Position numbers and translations under genes: made by a program. The notes under the pieces were generated by a model. That model was given only the letters and a program-made list of their open reading frames with translations, made no database searches and was not told the origin of the DNA. Below, one piece after another: positions 36,933 to 44,814 of a stretch of 64,000 nt of DNA. Origin of the DNA: Bog-532 sp963805255 (lineage in GTDB: Bacteria; Actinomycetota; Actinomycetes; Streptosporangiales; Streptosporangiaceae); the NCBI GenBank assembly GCA_963805255.1, contig CAWDTK010000007.1, positions 1 through 64,000 of the forward strand. The letters are read 5' to 3'. How positions within the stretch are numbered: the first letter of the stretch is position 1; each line of letters begins with the position of its first letter.

Positions 36933-37616
36933 GTGGGAGCGGTGCGAGGTGGCACCACGGTGGTCACGGTACGAGGTTCACAGGAGTCTGTCGAGGCGCG
37001 GCTGCGGTCGGGGGAGCTGGCGTGCTGGTGCGGCGGGACGCTGCGGCTGTGGGGGCATGCCCGGCCCCGCGTGGTGGTGACGTTCGCCGGGCCGGTGCTG
37101 GTGCGGCCGCGGCGTGCGGTCTGCGACGGCTGCGGCCGGACGCATGTGCTGCTGCCGGCGTTCCTGCTGTCGAGGCGGAGGTATGCGGCGCCGGTGATCT
37201 TCGCGGCGCTCGCGCTGCGGGCGGCCGGGCTGAAGGTCGCGTCGGTGGCGGCCCGGCTGCGGCTGCCGTCACCGGGCCGGGCTGGCCAGTGGTGGAGCGT
37301 GCCGGTCTCGACGGCCGGGTCGTGGCTGTCCCGGTTCGCCTCCCGGGCCGGGCAGTTGCGGCAGGCGTTGCTGGGGCTGCTGCCGCTGGCCGACCCGCGG
37401 GGCCGGCCGGTCGCGGCGGCCGGGTCGGTCACCGGGGATGCGCTGGCCGCGCTGGAGGCGGTGACCGCGGGGATGCGGTCCCGGTTCGGGCTGGACACGC
37501 TGGCGGTCCATGAGGTGGCCGCGCACCTGACCGGCGGGATGCTGCTCGCCCCGGCGGTCCCGGTCCTGGCGGGCAACACGACCCTGATCGCGGTGGCCGC
37601 CGTTTCCTCTTCCTGA
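36933..37616 (+). CDS. Zinc-ribbon/HTH protein (DUF6431-like) of the TGT transposon
   Basis: About 227 residues from GTG 36933; a later GTG near 36960 is also possible. It has two Cys pairs (ACWCGGTLRLWGHARPR and CDGCGRTHVLLP), then helical segments (AAPVIFAALALRAAGLKVAS, VAARLRLP) and STAGSWLSRFASRAGQLRQ. This fits a zinc ribbon joined to an HTH. I recall DUF6431 proteins beside such transposition modules in actinomycetes. A DNA-binding or target-recognition role, taking the place of TniQ, is an inference. Confidence 0.65.
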   Translation: MGAVRGGTTVVTVRGSQESVEARLRSGELACWCGGTLRLWGHARPRVVVTFAGPVLVRPRRAVCDGCGRTHVLLPAFLLSRRRYAAPVIFAALALRAAGLKVASVAARLRLPSPGRAGQWWSVPVSTAGSWLSRFASRAGQLRQALLGLLPLADPRGRPVAAAGSVTGDALAALEAVTAGMRSRFGLDTLAVHEVAAHLTGGMLLAPAVPVLAGNTTLIAVAAVSSS

Positions 37617-37680
37617 CCGCCGGCCGGGCTGGCCAGGGTCGCCGTTGAGTCCCGTTTACGGCGAATCGAGGAGGAAGCAG

Positions 37681-39093
37681 ATGACGGCAGCTGACCGGGA
37701 CGCCGCGACCCGGCGGGAGCGGGCACAGACGATCGCGCTGTGGCGGTGGTCGCTGATCGAGCCGGCGATGGATCCTGGACTGACATCCCGCCAGCGCGGC
37801 GCTATCGTGCGGGACCTGGCCGCCCGCGAGCACGCCGGGCCGTCCGGGCGGACGGTGAGCGTGTCCCGCAAGACGATCGACCGGTGGATCGCCGCCCGCC
37901 GGGCGGGCGGGTTTGATGCGCTGGTGCCCGCGCCCAGGCAGTGCTCGCCGCGCACCGACCCGCAGGTCGTCGGCCTGGCGGTCGGGCTGAAGAAGGAGAA
38001 CCCCGCGCGGACCGCGGCGCAGGTCCGCCGGGTCCTGATCGCGCAGCTGGGCTGGGCGCCGTCCGAGCGGGCCCTGCAGCGGTGGTTCGAGGCCCGGGAG
38101 CTGGCCACCCGGCCCGATGGCCGGCCGCCGCAGGCCTACGGGAGGTTCGAGGCAGGCCGGGTGAACGAGATCTGGACCGCCGACCTGATGAACGGCCCCG
38201 ACGTCGGCGGCCGGGCCTGCCACCTGGCCGGCATCATCGATGATCACAGCCGGTTCCTGACCGGGCACCAGTTCGTCCGCCGGCCGGACGCGGTCCGGTT
38301 CGCCGGCGTGCTGCGCGCCGCGATCACCGCCCACGGCGTCCCCTCGGTCTTGTATACCGACAACGGATCTTGCTTTGCCGACGCCTCGCTGCAAAGGACG
38401 TGCGCGGTGCTGGGCATCAAGCTGACCCACAGCCAGCCGGGGCGGCCGATGGGCAGGGGCAAGATCGAAAGAGTATTCGAGACCATTCAGCAGCAGTTCC
38501 TGGTCGAGGTCACCGCCGGCGGCGACCCGGCCCGGCACCCGGTCGCCGACCTGGACCAGCTCAACGACCTGCTCGATCACTGGGTCCGCGAGGTCTACCA
38601 CCAGCGGCCCCATTCGGAGACCGGGCAGCCGCCGGCCGAGCGGTATGCGGCGGCCGGCCCGGCCACCGTGCCCGACGCCATGGTGCTGCGCGAGGCGTTC
38701 TGCTGGAGCGCGGTCCGGCTGGTCCGCAAGACCGCCACCGTTTCCCTCGAAGGCAACGAGTACTCGGTGGACCCGTTTCTCGCCGGCCGGAAAGTCGAGC
38801 TGGTCTTCGACCCGTTCGACATGACAAAGCTGGCCGTCTGGTGGGCCGGGCGGAAGGTCGGCACCGCCGTCCCGCAGGTCATCGGCCGGCACGCCCACCC
38901 CAAGGCGCCGCCGGACGAGGACCCCGAGCCAGTACGGTACACCGGCATCGACTACCTCGCCCTAGTCGCCGGCACCGGGCAGGCCGCCGCCCGCGGCGAC
39001 CGGCTCCGCCTGGCCAACCTCGCCGGCAGCGACAACACCCCCGGCGGCAACGGCACCGGCCAGCAGCAGGATGAGCGAGAGGACGGGCAGTGA
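37681..39093 (+). CDS. TnsB/TniA-like DDE transposase
   Basis: 470 residues from ATG 37681, chosen for the GAGGAGGAAGC before it. An N-terminal HTH region (VSRKTIDRWIAARRAGGFDAL) is followed by a second one (ERALQRWFEARELA). The rve-type catalytic core has VNEIWTADLMNGP (Asp, about 167), SVLYTDNGSCFAD (Asp, about 226) and GRGKIERVFETIQQ (Glu, about 261), spaced as in retroviral-type integrases. A Mu-type C-terminal beta-barrel follows (VSLEGNEYSVDPFLAGRKVE). It would cut and join the TGT ends. The next gene overlaps its 3' end. Confidence 0.88.
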   Translation: MTAADRDAATRRERAQTIALWRWSLIEPAMDPGLTSRQRGAIVRDLAAREHAGPSGRTVSVSRKTIDRWIAARRAGGFDALVPAPRQCSPRTDPQVVGLAVGLKKENPARTAAQVRRVLIAQLGWAPSERALQRWFEARELATRPDGRPPQAYGRFEAGRVNEIWTADLMNGPDVGGRACHLAGIIDDHSRFLTGHQFVRRPDAVRFAGVLRAAITAHGVPSVLYTDNGSCFADASLQRTCAVLGIKLTHSQPGRPMGRGKIERVFETIQQQFLVEVTAGGDPARHPVADLDQLNDLLDHWVREVYHQRPHSETGQPPAERYAAAGPATVPDAMVLREAFCWSAVRLVRKTATVSLEGNEYSVDPFLAGRKVELVFDPFDMTKLAVWWAGRKVGTAVPQVIGRHAHPKAPPDEDPEPVRYTGIDYLALVAGTGQAAARGDRLRLANLAGSDNTPGGNGTGQQQDEREDGQ

Positions 39094-39472
39094 GCGCCCC
39101 GGCCATGCCGCCGCCCGGCTGGCCTGCCTGCTGCAGGACACCGCGGCCGGTATCTGCGCCGACACCGCCGCCGTCGCCCTGATCACCGCCCACGATCATT
39201 TCCTGCACCAGCCCGGCTTCCGCCGCATCATCGCCGCCGGCAGCAGCATCTGCTCCGGCGAGCCCGTCGCCGTCATCCGGTGGCGAGCTGCCATCCACGC
39301 CCTGGAGGCCGGGCTGCTGCCCTGCTCGGCGTCGGAGCAGGCGATCCTGCGGATCGCCGCCAGCCTCGGCGACGACACCATCGGCGTGCACCTGCGCCAG
39401 GTACTGGGCGGCCTGGACTCCCGCAACATCACCCTGGTCACCGGCGCGATCACCGCTGCCAACGGCAGCTGA
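39071..39472 (+). CDS. 133-aa protein of unknown function between TnsB- and TnsC-like genes
   Basis: ATG at 39071, overlapping the integrase gene by 23 bp. It is helical and Ala-rich (LQDTAAGICADTAAVALITA, SICSGEPVAVIRWRAAIHAL, HLRQVLGGLDSRNI). There is no zinc motif and no similarity to TniQ that I can see. Its position in a tight operon suggests a role in transposition or as an ATPase partner. Confidence 0.65.
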   Translation: MSERTGSERPGHAAARLACLLQDTAAGICADTAAVALITAHDHFLHQPGFRRIIAAGSSICSGEPVAVIRWRAAIHALEAGLLPCSASEQAILRIAASLGDDTIGVHLRQVLGGLDSRNITLVTGAITAANGS

Positions 39473-39494
39473 CACCCGGAACGGAGAAACCCTG

Positions 39495-40318
39495 ATGATC
39501 GAGACCCTGCAGTCCCACTGGGGCTTTACCGTCATGCCGTTCGGGCCGGGGATCCCCGTGCCCGGCCTGTTCGGCTCCGCCGCGCACAACGAAGCCGTCG
39601 CCCGGCTGCGCTGGCTGATCTCCGCCCGCGGGCTCGGGGTCTTGACGGGGGAAGTCGGCTCCGGGAAGACCGTGGCGCTGCGCGCCGCGGTCAACGGGCT
39701 CGACGCCTCCCGCCACACCCTGATTTACCTGCCTAACCCGCAGGTCGGCACGAGAGGGATTCACGGCGCCGTTGCCATGGCGCTGGGCCAGGCGCCGCGG
39801 TTCCACCACGCCACCCTGATCCCCCAGGTCGAGGCCGCCCTGGCCGCCGAGGCCGGGGAGAGAAACCGGAATGTCATCCTGGCGATCGACGAATCGCACC
39901 TGATGACGCACGACCAGCTCGAAGCGGTCCGCATGCTAACCAACAGCGAGCTTGATTCTGGGTCGCCGCTGACGATCCTGCTGATCGGCCAGCCCACGCT
40001 GCGGCGCCGGCTTCGCGTCGGTGACATGGCGGCCCTGGACCAGCGCGTCCAGCTCCGCTACCACATTCCCGCGCCCGCGCTCAGCCCGGACGAAGCCGGC
40101 GGGTACATCCGCGCTCACCTGTCCCGGGCCGCCGGTCCGACACCCTGTTCTCCGACGATGCGGTCCGCGTCATCCACGGCCACGCCCGCGGCCTGCCCAG
40201 AGCGATCAACCGGCTCGCCACCGGCGCGCTGCTAGCCGCCTGCACCACAGGCAAGACCATCGTGGATGAATCCTCAGCCCGCACCGCCATCAGCGAAGAA
40301 GCCGCCGCGACAGACTGA
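39495..40318 (+). pseudogene. TnsC/TniB/ExeA-like AAA+ ATPase, late frameshift
   Basis: Starts ATG 39495 (GGAGAAACCC upstream) with WGFTVMPFGP. Walker A is GEVGSGKT (about 51-58), Walker B ILAIDESHLM (about 130), followed by IGQPTLRRRL and LDQRVQLRYHI, the arginine-finger end. After HLSRA, near 40128, one base is gained or lost. The natural end, DDAVRVIHGHARGLPRAINR and onward, continues in another frame to the TGA at 40318. It is an ATP-dependent regulator for target choice in this transposon class. A single indel separates it from a complete protein. Confidence 0.82.
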
Positions 40319-40446
40319 CCACCACGCCGCCACCTCGTCCACCAGCAGCCCCGCCCGGCAGCCGCCGGGCGGGGCTCTACGTGCCCCGGCGTCCTCATCC
40401 GCAGTGTCGCCGTCATGGACATCCTGAGCGACGGCGAACACGCGCC

Positions 40447-41273
40447 CTGGTGGGTGCCCTTGGGCCCGCTGTGCGGGTGGAGGTCCTGGACGAGCTGCGC
40501 GCTGGCGGCGCGCAGCGGCAGCGCCCAGGCATCAGCGTCGCGGTGGGCGTAGCCGGAGTCGGCGAGGATGTCGCCGAGCGGGATCCCAGCCGCGGGCATT
40601 GCCGTCAGGATGGGGGCGAAGGCGCGCACGGGTCGTGCCGGCACGACGAGACCGTGGCGCGGCGGGTGAGCTCGGGGACGGCCGGGCCGTTCTCGCCGGG
40701 CATCATGATCGCGGCGGAGAAGTAGTAGCCGTAGAACAGCTCGTCTTCGCTGCGCAGCAGGTTGTTCTTGCGGTGGCCCCAGGACGCCTCGGGGTCTGCG
40801 CAGGGCCCGCCCCTGGCCGGGGGCGGGCGGGAGAAGGAGTCCATGTCCGTCCAGTCTACGGCCAGCGAGTCGCTGGCGTCCTTGAACTTCTCCGGGACGG
40901 AGGCTTCCAGCAGGTCATCGCAGGTGCCGGCGAGATCTGCTGACGGCAGCCCGTCCGGCTCGTCCTTGGCCAGCGCGTCCGCGACCAGGCCGAAGGTCCG
41001 CTCGGCCTGCCGGTAGGTCAGCCGGTGCGGGCCGTCCTTCCACTGCGCGATCACGCCGAGCCGGAGCTGGTCGCTTGCGGGCAGGCTGGTCAGGGCGCGG
41101 TGCACGCGGGTCAGGTGGGCGGGCCGTCGGTCGGCCAGGGCCAGGCACATGCCGGCCAGCAGGGTGCGGACGCTCAGCTGCCGCCGGCGCACCCCGATGG
41201 GCAGCATGGCCTCGATCCGCGCCGCGGTGCCGGAGGCGCCGGTGACCTCCTCGAACGGCGCCAGCGGGATCAT
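40447..41273 (-). pseudogene. DDE transposase, 5' portion (split by transposon)
   Basis: Begins at ATG 41273, overlapping the stop of the recombinase-like gene (ATGA). It contains SVRTLLAGMCLALADRRPAH, SDSLAVDWTDMDSFSRP (first Asp), and after a frameshift near 40630 GDILADSGYAHRDADAWALP (second Asp region). The rest is at 36095-36759. It resembles a transposase group regularly found next to DUF6788-type and recombinase-like genes in actinomycetes. Confidence 0.8.
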
Positions 41274-42200
41274 GGCAGGCGGGCCGCCCCGAGCAGCCGC
41301 ACCGCCTCCGCCTCGCCGGCCTGCTCCAGCCCGGCGACGAGATCGCCCAGGCGCTGGGAGCAGCTGATCCCGGCCGCGTGCATGAACGTGGCCAGGCCCC
41401 AGCAGCTCCGCGCAGCCAGCCAGCCAGGTGGCGCGCAGCCGGGACGTGTCCAGCCGCGGCAGCCCCGACCCGCCGTCCAGCGCGCTGATCAGCGGGTTCG
41501 TGATGTTCCGGCGGCCGGGATCGGCACCGCCGCAGATCAGGCCGTTCCCGGCGGACCGGGCCGCGGCCAGCAACGGGTCGTGGTAGCGGGAAAGGACGGG
41601 AACCGTCCGCGGCCGCCGTCCGCGGACGGTCACCACGACCCCGCCGGACCGGTACGCGACGTCGCCGCCGCGCGCATCGCGCAGGTCGCCGCGGATCAGC
41701 CCGGCGCCCGCGCCCAGGCAGACCAGCCCGGCCGCGCGCATCCGCCGCTCGCGGGTGGGCTGAGCCCCCGCCAGCGCCAGGAAACCGCTGATCCCCGCCG
41801 GGCTGTACGGCGCCTTGGACCGCTCCCGCGGCAGCGGCACGTCCGCCGGATACAGCTGCGGGACAACCCGGCGGCCGGTGAACCGCAGGTTCGTCCGCAG
41901 CGTCCGCCGCGCCACGCCCGGCAAGCCCGGCGCCGTCCGGGTGAACCGCTCGGTCACCGACGGGTGCAGCAGCACCTGCGGAACCGCGGCCAGGCCCATC
42001 GGGATCGCCCAGTCAGCAAGCTTCCCGGCCGCCCACAGCAGGTTCTTCGCCCGCTCCCGCCCGGCCGGGACCACCGCCGCGATCACGTCACGGGCGAACG
42101 CCGCCGCCTGCGGCGACACCGACGACGGCTGCCAGCCGGCGATATAGCCGGCGACCGGGCCAAAACTCCCGGGCAGCGGTGCGGCCGTCCGCGCTAGCCG
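41270..42200 (-). pseudogene. Recombinase-like protein of the three-gene element, frameshifted near the end
   Basis: About 310 residues: VAGYIAGWQPSSVSPQAAAF, AAGKLADWAIPMGL, RMRAAGLVCLGAGAGLIRGDL, VTVRGRRPRTVPVLSRYHDP, LRATWLAGCAELLG. Then one extra G near 41392 shifts the frame into LATFMHAAGISCSQRLGDLV. The pattern of an Arg in AGLIRGDL, an HTH-like middle and an R-T-W-L-A ... H-A-A-G end resembles a degenerate tyrosine recombinase. The start is unresolved: no ATG, GTG or TTG lies between the palindrome and GTG 42119. Confidence 0.6.
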
Positions 42201-42228
42201 TGTCCTACTGTATATATACAGTAGGACA
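42201..42228. promoter_or_regulatory. 28-bp perfect palindrome between divergent element genes
   Basis: tgtcctactgtata is followed directly by its reverse complement. The last base is the A of the ATG of the plus-strand gene. Such a site at a start codon is most simply an operator for autorepression of both divergent genes. It also contains a TATATATA core that could serve as overlapping -10 elements. Confidence 0.75.
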
Positions 42229-42608
42229 TGCCCAAGACGACGGACCCATGCCACCCTGAGACCGTACGTGTCGCCGCCAGCCACCAGGCCGAGGCCGAGA
42301 AACTCGCCGCCGAGCTCGCCGCCATCGCCAGCACCGGCATGGTGCTGCCCGGCTCGATCACCCAGCGGCGCACCCGCTGCGGCCGTCGCAACTGCGGCTG
42401 CCACGCCGACCCGCCCCGCCTGCACGGCCCCTACTGGCAGTGGACCCGCAAGATCGCCGCGAAAACCATCTGCCGCTGGCTCAGCGCCGACCAGCACGGC
42501 GTTTACACGCCCTGGATCGACAACGACCGGCGGCTGCGCGAACTCCTTGCCCGGCTCGAAGCCCTCGGCACCGCCGCCTTCGAAGCCGACCCCCGCTGGA
42601 AACGCTAG
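42228..42608 (+). CDS. DUF6788-like small Cys-containing protein (126 aa)
   Basis: Starts at the ATG at 42228 directly against the 28-bp palindrome, with no leader room for a ribosome-binding site, so the mRNA may be leaderless. It shows AEKLAAELAAIASTGMVLPG, a Cys/His motif RCGRRNCGCHADPP followed by HGPYWQWTRKIAAKT, and YTPWIDNDRRLRELLARLEA. The Cys cluster suggests zinc binding. It may be the regulator that binds the palindrome (inference). Confidence 0.75.
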   Translation: MPKTTDPCHPETVRVAASHQAEAEKLAAELAAIASTGMVLPGSITQRRTRCGRRNCGCHADPPRLHGPYWQWTRKIAAKTICRWLSADQHGVYTPWIDNDRRLRELLARLEALGTAAFEADPRWKR

Positions 42609-42836
42609 GCAGACCGCCCGGACGCAGTCACGGGCCGCCAGGCCACGGAAGCGGAACGGCAGCCTCCAGATCGCGTGGGCAGCGCCCGCTTAACCTGTGG
42701 GCAGCCCCCCGACCAGCCGGCATCTGCCCAGGTCAGCCCCAAACGTGAACACCTCACCACCGAAACCGCAGGCCAGTGCCTTATTCTCGGAAATGAGCGA
42801 GGTCCTGAATCCTCGACTAGCTAGGGGCCTGTCGTC

Positions 42837-43340
42837 TCACAATTTCTCACAGACCTCGCTGCGGGCCAGCAGATCCGCCTGCCGGGCCCAGAACAGCGGC
42901 AGGTACCGGGCCACGGTGGTCCCGGTGGCCTGCATGAAGGCGGCGGCCTGCTCCAGCGCCAGCGGCAGCCCGCCCAGCTCGGCGGCCAGCTCCCGGGCCG
43001 CCGCCCGGTCCGCATCCCTGGTCCGGTTCACCAGGAAATCCGCCGCCACGTCCAGTTCAAGCGCATGGCCTACAACGATGCCAGCGGGGCGGTGCTCGTA
43101 TTCCGCCCGGCACACGACGACTTGCCCGGCCAGCCGCAGCGCCTGAGCGGAGCGGTCATGCGCAGGCGGCGCGGTCGGCGGGGGCCTGCCCTGGGCCTGC
43201 CCGGCTGGTTGATTCGGGTCGGCAGGGGCCTCCCCCGCTGGTGGATTTTGGCTTGCGCCGGGACGGCCCGGAAATCGGGGCTTCGGGCCATGGGGGTCCG
43301 GCCGGGAAACGATCCCCTTGGCTAACTTCCGCCTTGCCAT
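42837..43340 (-). pseudogene. Fragment of an NB-ARC/TPR-type signalling protein
   Basis: From ATG 43340 the frame runs through a Pro-rich stretch into FLVNRTRDADRAAARELAAE, then LGGLPLALEQAAAFMQATG, with YLPLFWARQADLL following. The LGGLPLALEQAAAYM segment is diagnostic of the NB-ARC/AAA STAND proteins common in actinomycetes. P-loop and sensor domains upstream and the repeats downstream are missing. The end falls in a tctgtgagaaattgtgag block that also marks the attachment-flank repeats, so integration probably cut the gene. Confidence 0.65.
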
Positions 43341-43759
43341 TACCACGCCAGCGCGTCCCGCATTTACGTAATCCTTATCACTCCGCCGGTAACACACAGA
43401 AACTATAGCGATCCGACGCGTTCATCCCGTGCTGTGCCTTTTGTGACCCGCCAGGACGGTCCGGGCCGGCGGCTCGCGGCCGGCCGGTGTGCAGGTCAGC
43501 GGCCATTCATGATCGCGTGGCCGGGCCCCGGCCGAGCCCGGTTTCGCGCGCTCGGGCGGCGCGGTCGGCGTCACGCCCCCACCAGGGCACCGCAGACCGC
43601 GGCCCTGAGAGTCGCTTTACCCATCCTTTACCGTTTTGTGTCCATACGTTTATGCTCGGGGACTGTTAGGCGCTCGGAAGGCTGTGCGCATCCAGGTGCC
43701 GTCAAAAACGCACCGTGTCCAGCCTTCCCGGTGAGCGCGCCCTACCCGGGAAGGAATCT
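43341..43759. other. Upstream region of the secreted Rpf-like gene
   Basis: About 420 bp without a supported gene. I looked for the conserved blocks of the c-di-AMP (ydaO) riboswitch that often precedes such cell-wall hydrolase genes and could not identify them. Confidence 0.4.
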
Positions 43760-44296
43760 ATGGGACACCCAGGGAAACACATACGCATCCGACGCCCGTA
43801 CCGGCTGTCAATGGTCGCCGCGCCCACGCTGTTCGGCTTGGCCGCCGCGGGGCTTTGCTTGTCGGCGCAGGCTGCACCCGCGAGTGCAGCAACCGTCGCG
43901 GCTACCGCGCATCACGCTGTGGCCGCCGTCCAGGCGGACTCCTCGTCCGCCCGGCTAATGTCCGTGGCGCGGAACGCCGCGGCGCACGAGGCGCACGTGG
44001 CCCACGGGGCGCGCATGGCCGTGCAGGCTGCCCCGAAGGCCGCTCGCGCGGCCACCTATTCCGGCGGCGGCTCGTTCCGGTCGTGCGTGATCGCCCGCGA
44101 GTCCGGCGGCAACGCCCAGGCGATGAACGCCAGCGGGCACTACGGCCTCTACCAGTTCAGCTACGCCACCTGGGTGGCCTACGGGGGCTCCCGCGCGTCC
44201 TTCGGGCACGCCAGCGTGGCGCAGCAGAACCAGGTGTTCAACAACGCGATCGCCGCGGGCGGCCAGTCCAACTGGTCGGCCTACGACGGCTGCTGA
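43760..44296 (+). CDS. Secreted transglycosylase/Rpf-like protein
   Basis: 178 residues from ATG 43760, preceded by GGGAAGGAA. A Sec signal peptide (basic start, then APTLFGLAAAGLCLSAQA, cleavage near APASA) leads into an Ala/His-rich linker. The lysozyme-like C-terminal domain is about 70 residues: FRSCVIARESGGNAQAMNAS, HYGLYQFSYATWVAYGG. The Glu in ARESGG aligns with the catalytic Glu of resuscitation-promoting factors and soluble transglycosylases. It probably cleaves peptidoglycan outside the membrane. Intact. Confidence 0.85.
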   Translation: MGHPGKHIRIRRPYRLSMVAAPTLFGLAAAGLCLSAQAAPASAATVAATAHHAVAAVQADSSSARLMSVARNAAAHEAHVAHGARMAVQAAPKAARAATYSGGGSFRSCVIARESGGNAQAMNASGHYGLYQFSYATWVAYGGSRASFGHASVAQQNQVFNNAIAAGGQSNWSAYDGC

Positions 44297-44460
44297 TCAG
44301 CGGCAGAACACCACGGGCGGCTAGCGGAGCCGCCTGGCACATCAGCAAGGCAGGCAGGTCGGTGGCGCATGTCCGCTGGCCTGCCCGCGTGTCTGCCCGT
44401 CCGCCTTTCCCCGCCGAGAGGCTAGCGCGCGAGACCGCTGCGGGCGCGGCGAAGGGCAGG

Positions 44461-44600
44461 GATCTCTCACAGTTTTCTCACGGACTGACCGGACGGTGCT
44501 GGACTATGGCAGCCGTGCCGGACACCCAGCAGGACGCTGAACTGCGGATACGGATTCCGGCACACCGACCGGACACTCTCCATTGATCTACGGATCAAAA
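44461..44600. repeat. Attachment-flank repeat, copy 2, with shortened tRNA fragment
   Basis: ctctcacagttttctcac and about 110 following bases match 11311-11439 with scattered differences. The match continues only through ctacggatca of the tRNA-Arg fragment, then breaks off at about 44598. This is a decayed or disrupted attachment site. Confidence 0.65.
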
Positions 44601-44697
44601 GGGCGTTGACAAAGGTCGGGTTTCCGGCAGACGGCCTGTGTGTGTCCTCCCCAAACCCGCCTTAGGAGGAGCAGTTGTCAAGGCCTGTGGATCGACA

Positions 44698-44814
44698 TCA
44701 CGCCCAGGCGCTCTTCTTGAGTACGGTCATGATGCGTGCCACGTTCTCTTCATCAGTTAGCCGTGGCTTGCGCCAGCACTTGATCAGGTTATATGGCTTG
44801 AACCCCTTGGGCAT
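44698..44814 (-). CDS. Small basic ORF (38 aa) overlapping the hydrolase 3' end
   Basis: ATG 44814 follows GGACGGAGAATCAA. The product, MPKGFKPYNLIKCWRKPRLT then a short helix ending KKSAWA, is strongly basic. It overlaps the hydrolase stop in another frame. It may be a real coupled small protein or a displaced C-terminus. No family recognised. Confidence 0.4.
   Translation of the reverse strand: MPKGFKPYNLIKCWRKPRLTDEENVARIMTVLKKSAWA

Larger units (their letters stand above)
36760..40440. mobile_element. Compact TGT...ACA transposon with TnsB/TniA-like and TnsC/TniB-like genes
   Basis: It begins TGTcccccgcttct and ends ...ACA, and both ends share aggatgtccatg close to the tip. A 6-bp duplication CGCGCC lies at 36754-36759 and 40441-40446. 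Removing the 3681 bp restores a transposase reading frame. TGT/ACA tips, short duplications, and a DDE integrase followed by an AAA+ ATPase are hallmarks of the Tn7/Tn5053/Tn552 superfamily. No resolvase, TniQ or Cas gene is present. A zinc-ribbon protein precedes the integrase. Confidence 0.88.
35915..42749. mobile_element. Three-gene element (transposase, recombinase-like, DUF6788-like) split by a Tn552/Tn7-like transposon
   Basis: The ends read ttcacgtttgggtctgac (35915-35932) and, complemented, ttcacgtttggggctgac (42732-42749). The native part is about 3.2 kb, with the rest the transposon at 36760-40440. No target duplication was found. It contains, on the minus strand, a recombinase-like gene overlapping a DDE transposase gene. 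On the plus strand, separated by a 28-bp palindrome, is a small Cys-rich protein gene. Confidence 0.6.

Noticed and set aside
36760..40440. CRISPR-associated transposon
   Set aside because: The TnsB/TnsC-like genes prompted a look for Cas genes, TniQ and repeat arrays inside the element; none is present.
43640..43760. c-di-AMP (ydaO) riboswitch before the Rpf-like gene
   Set aside because: Expected from other actinomycetes, but the conserved blocks could not be found in the 120 bp before the start.
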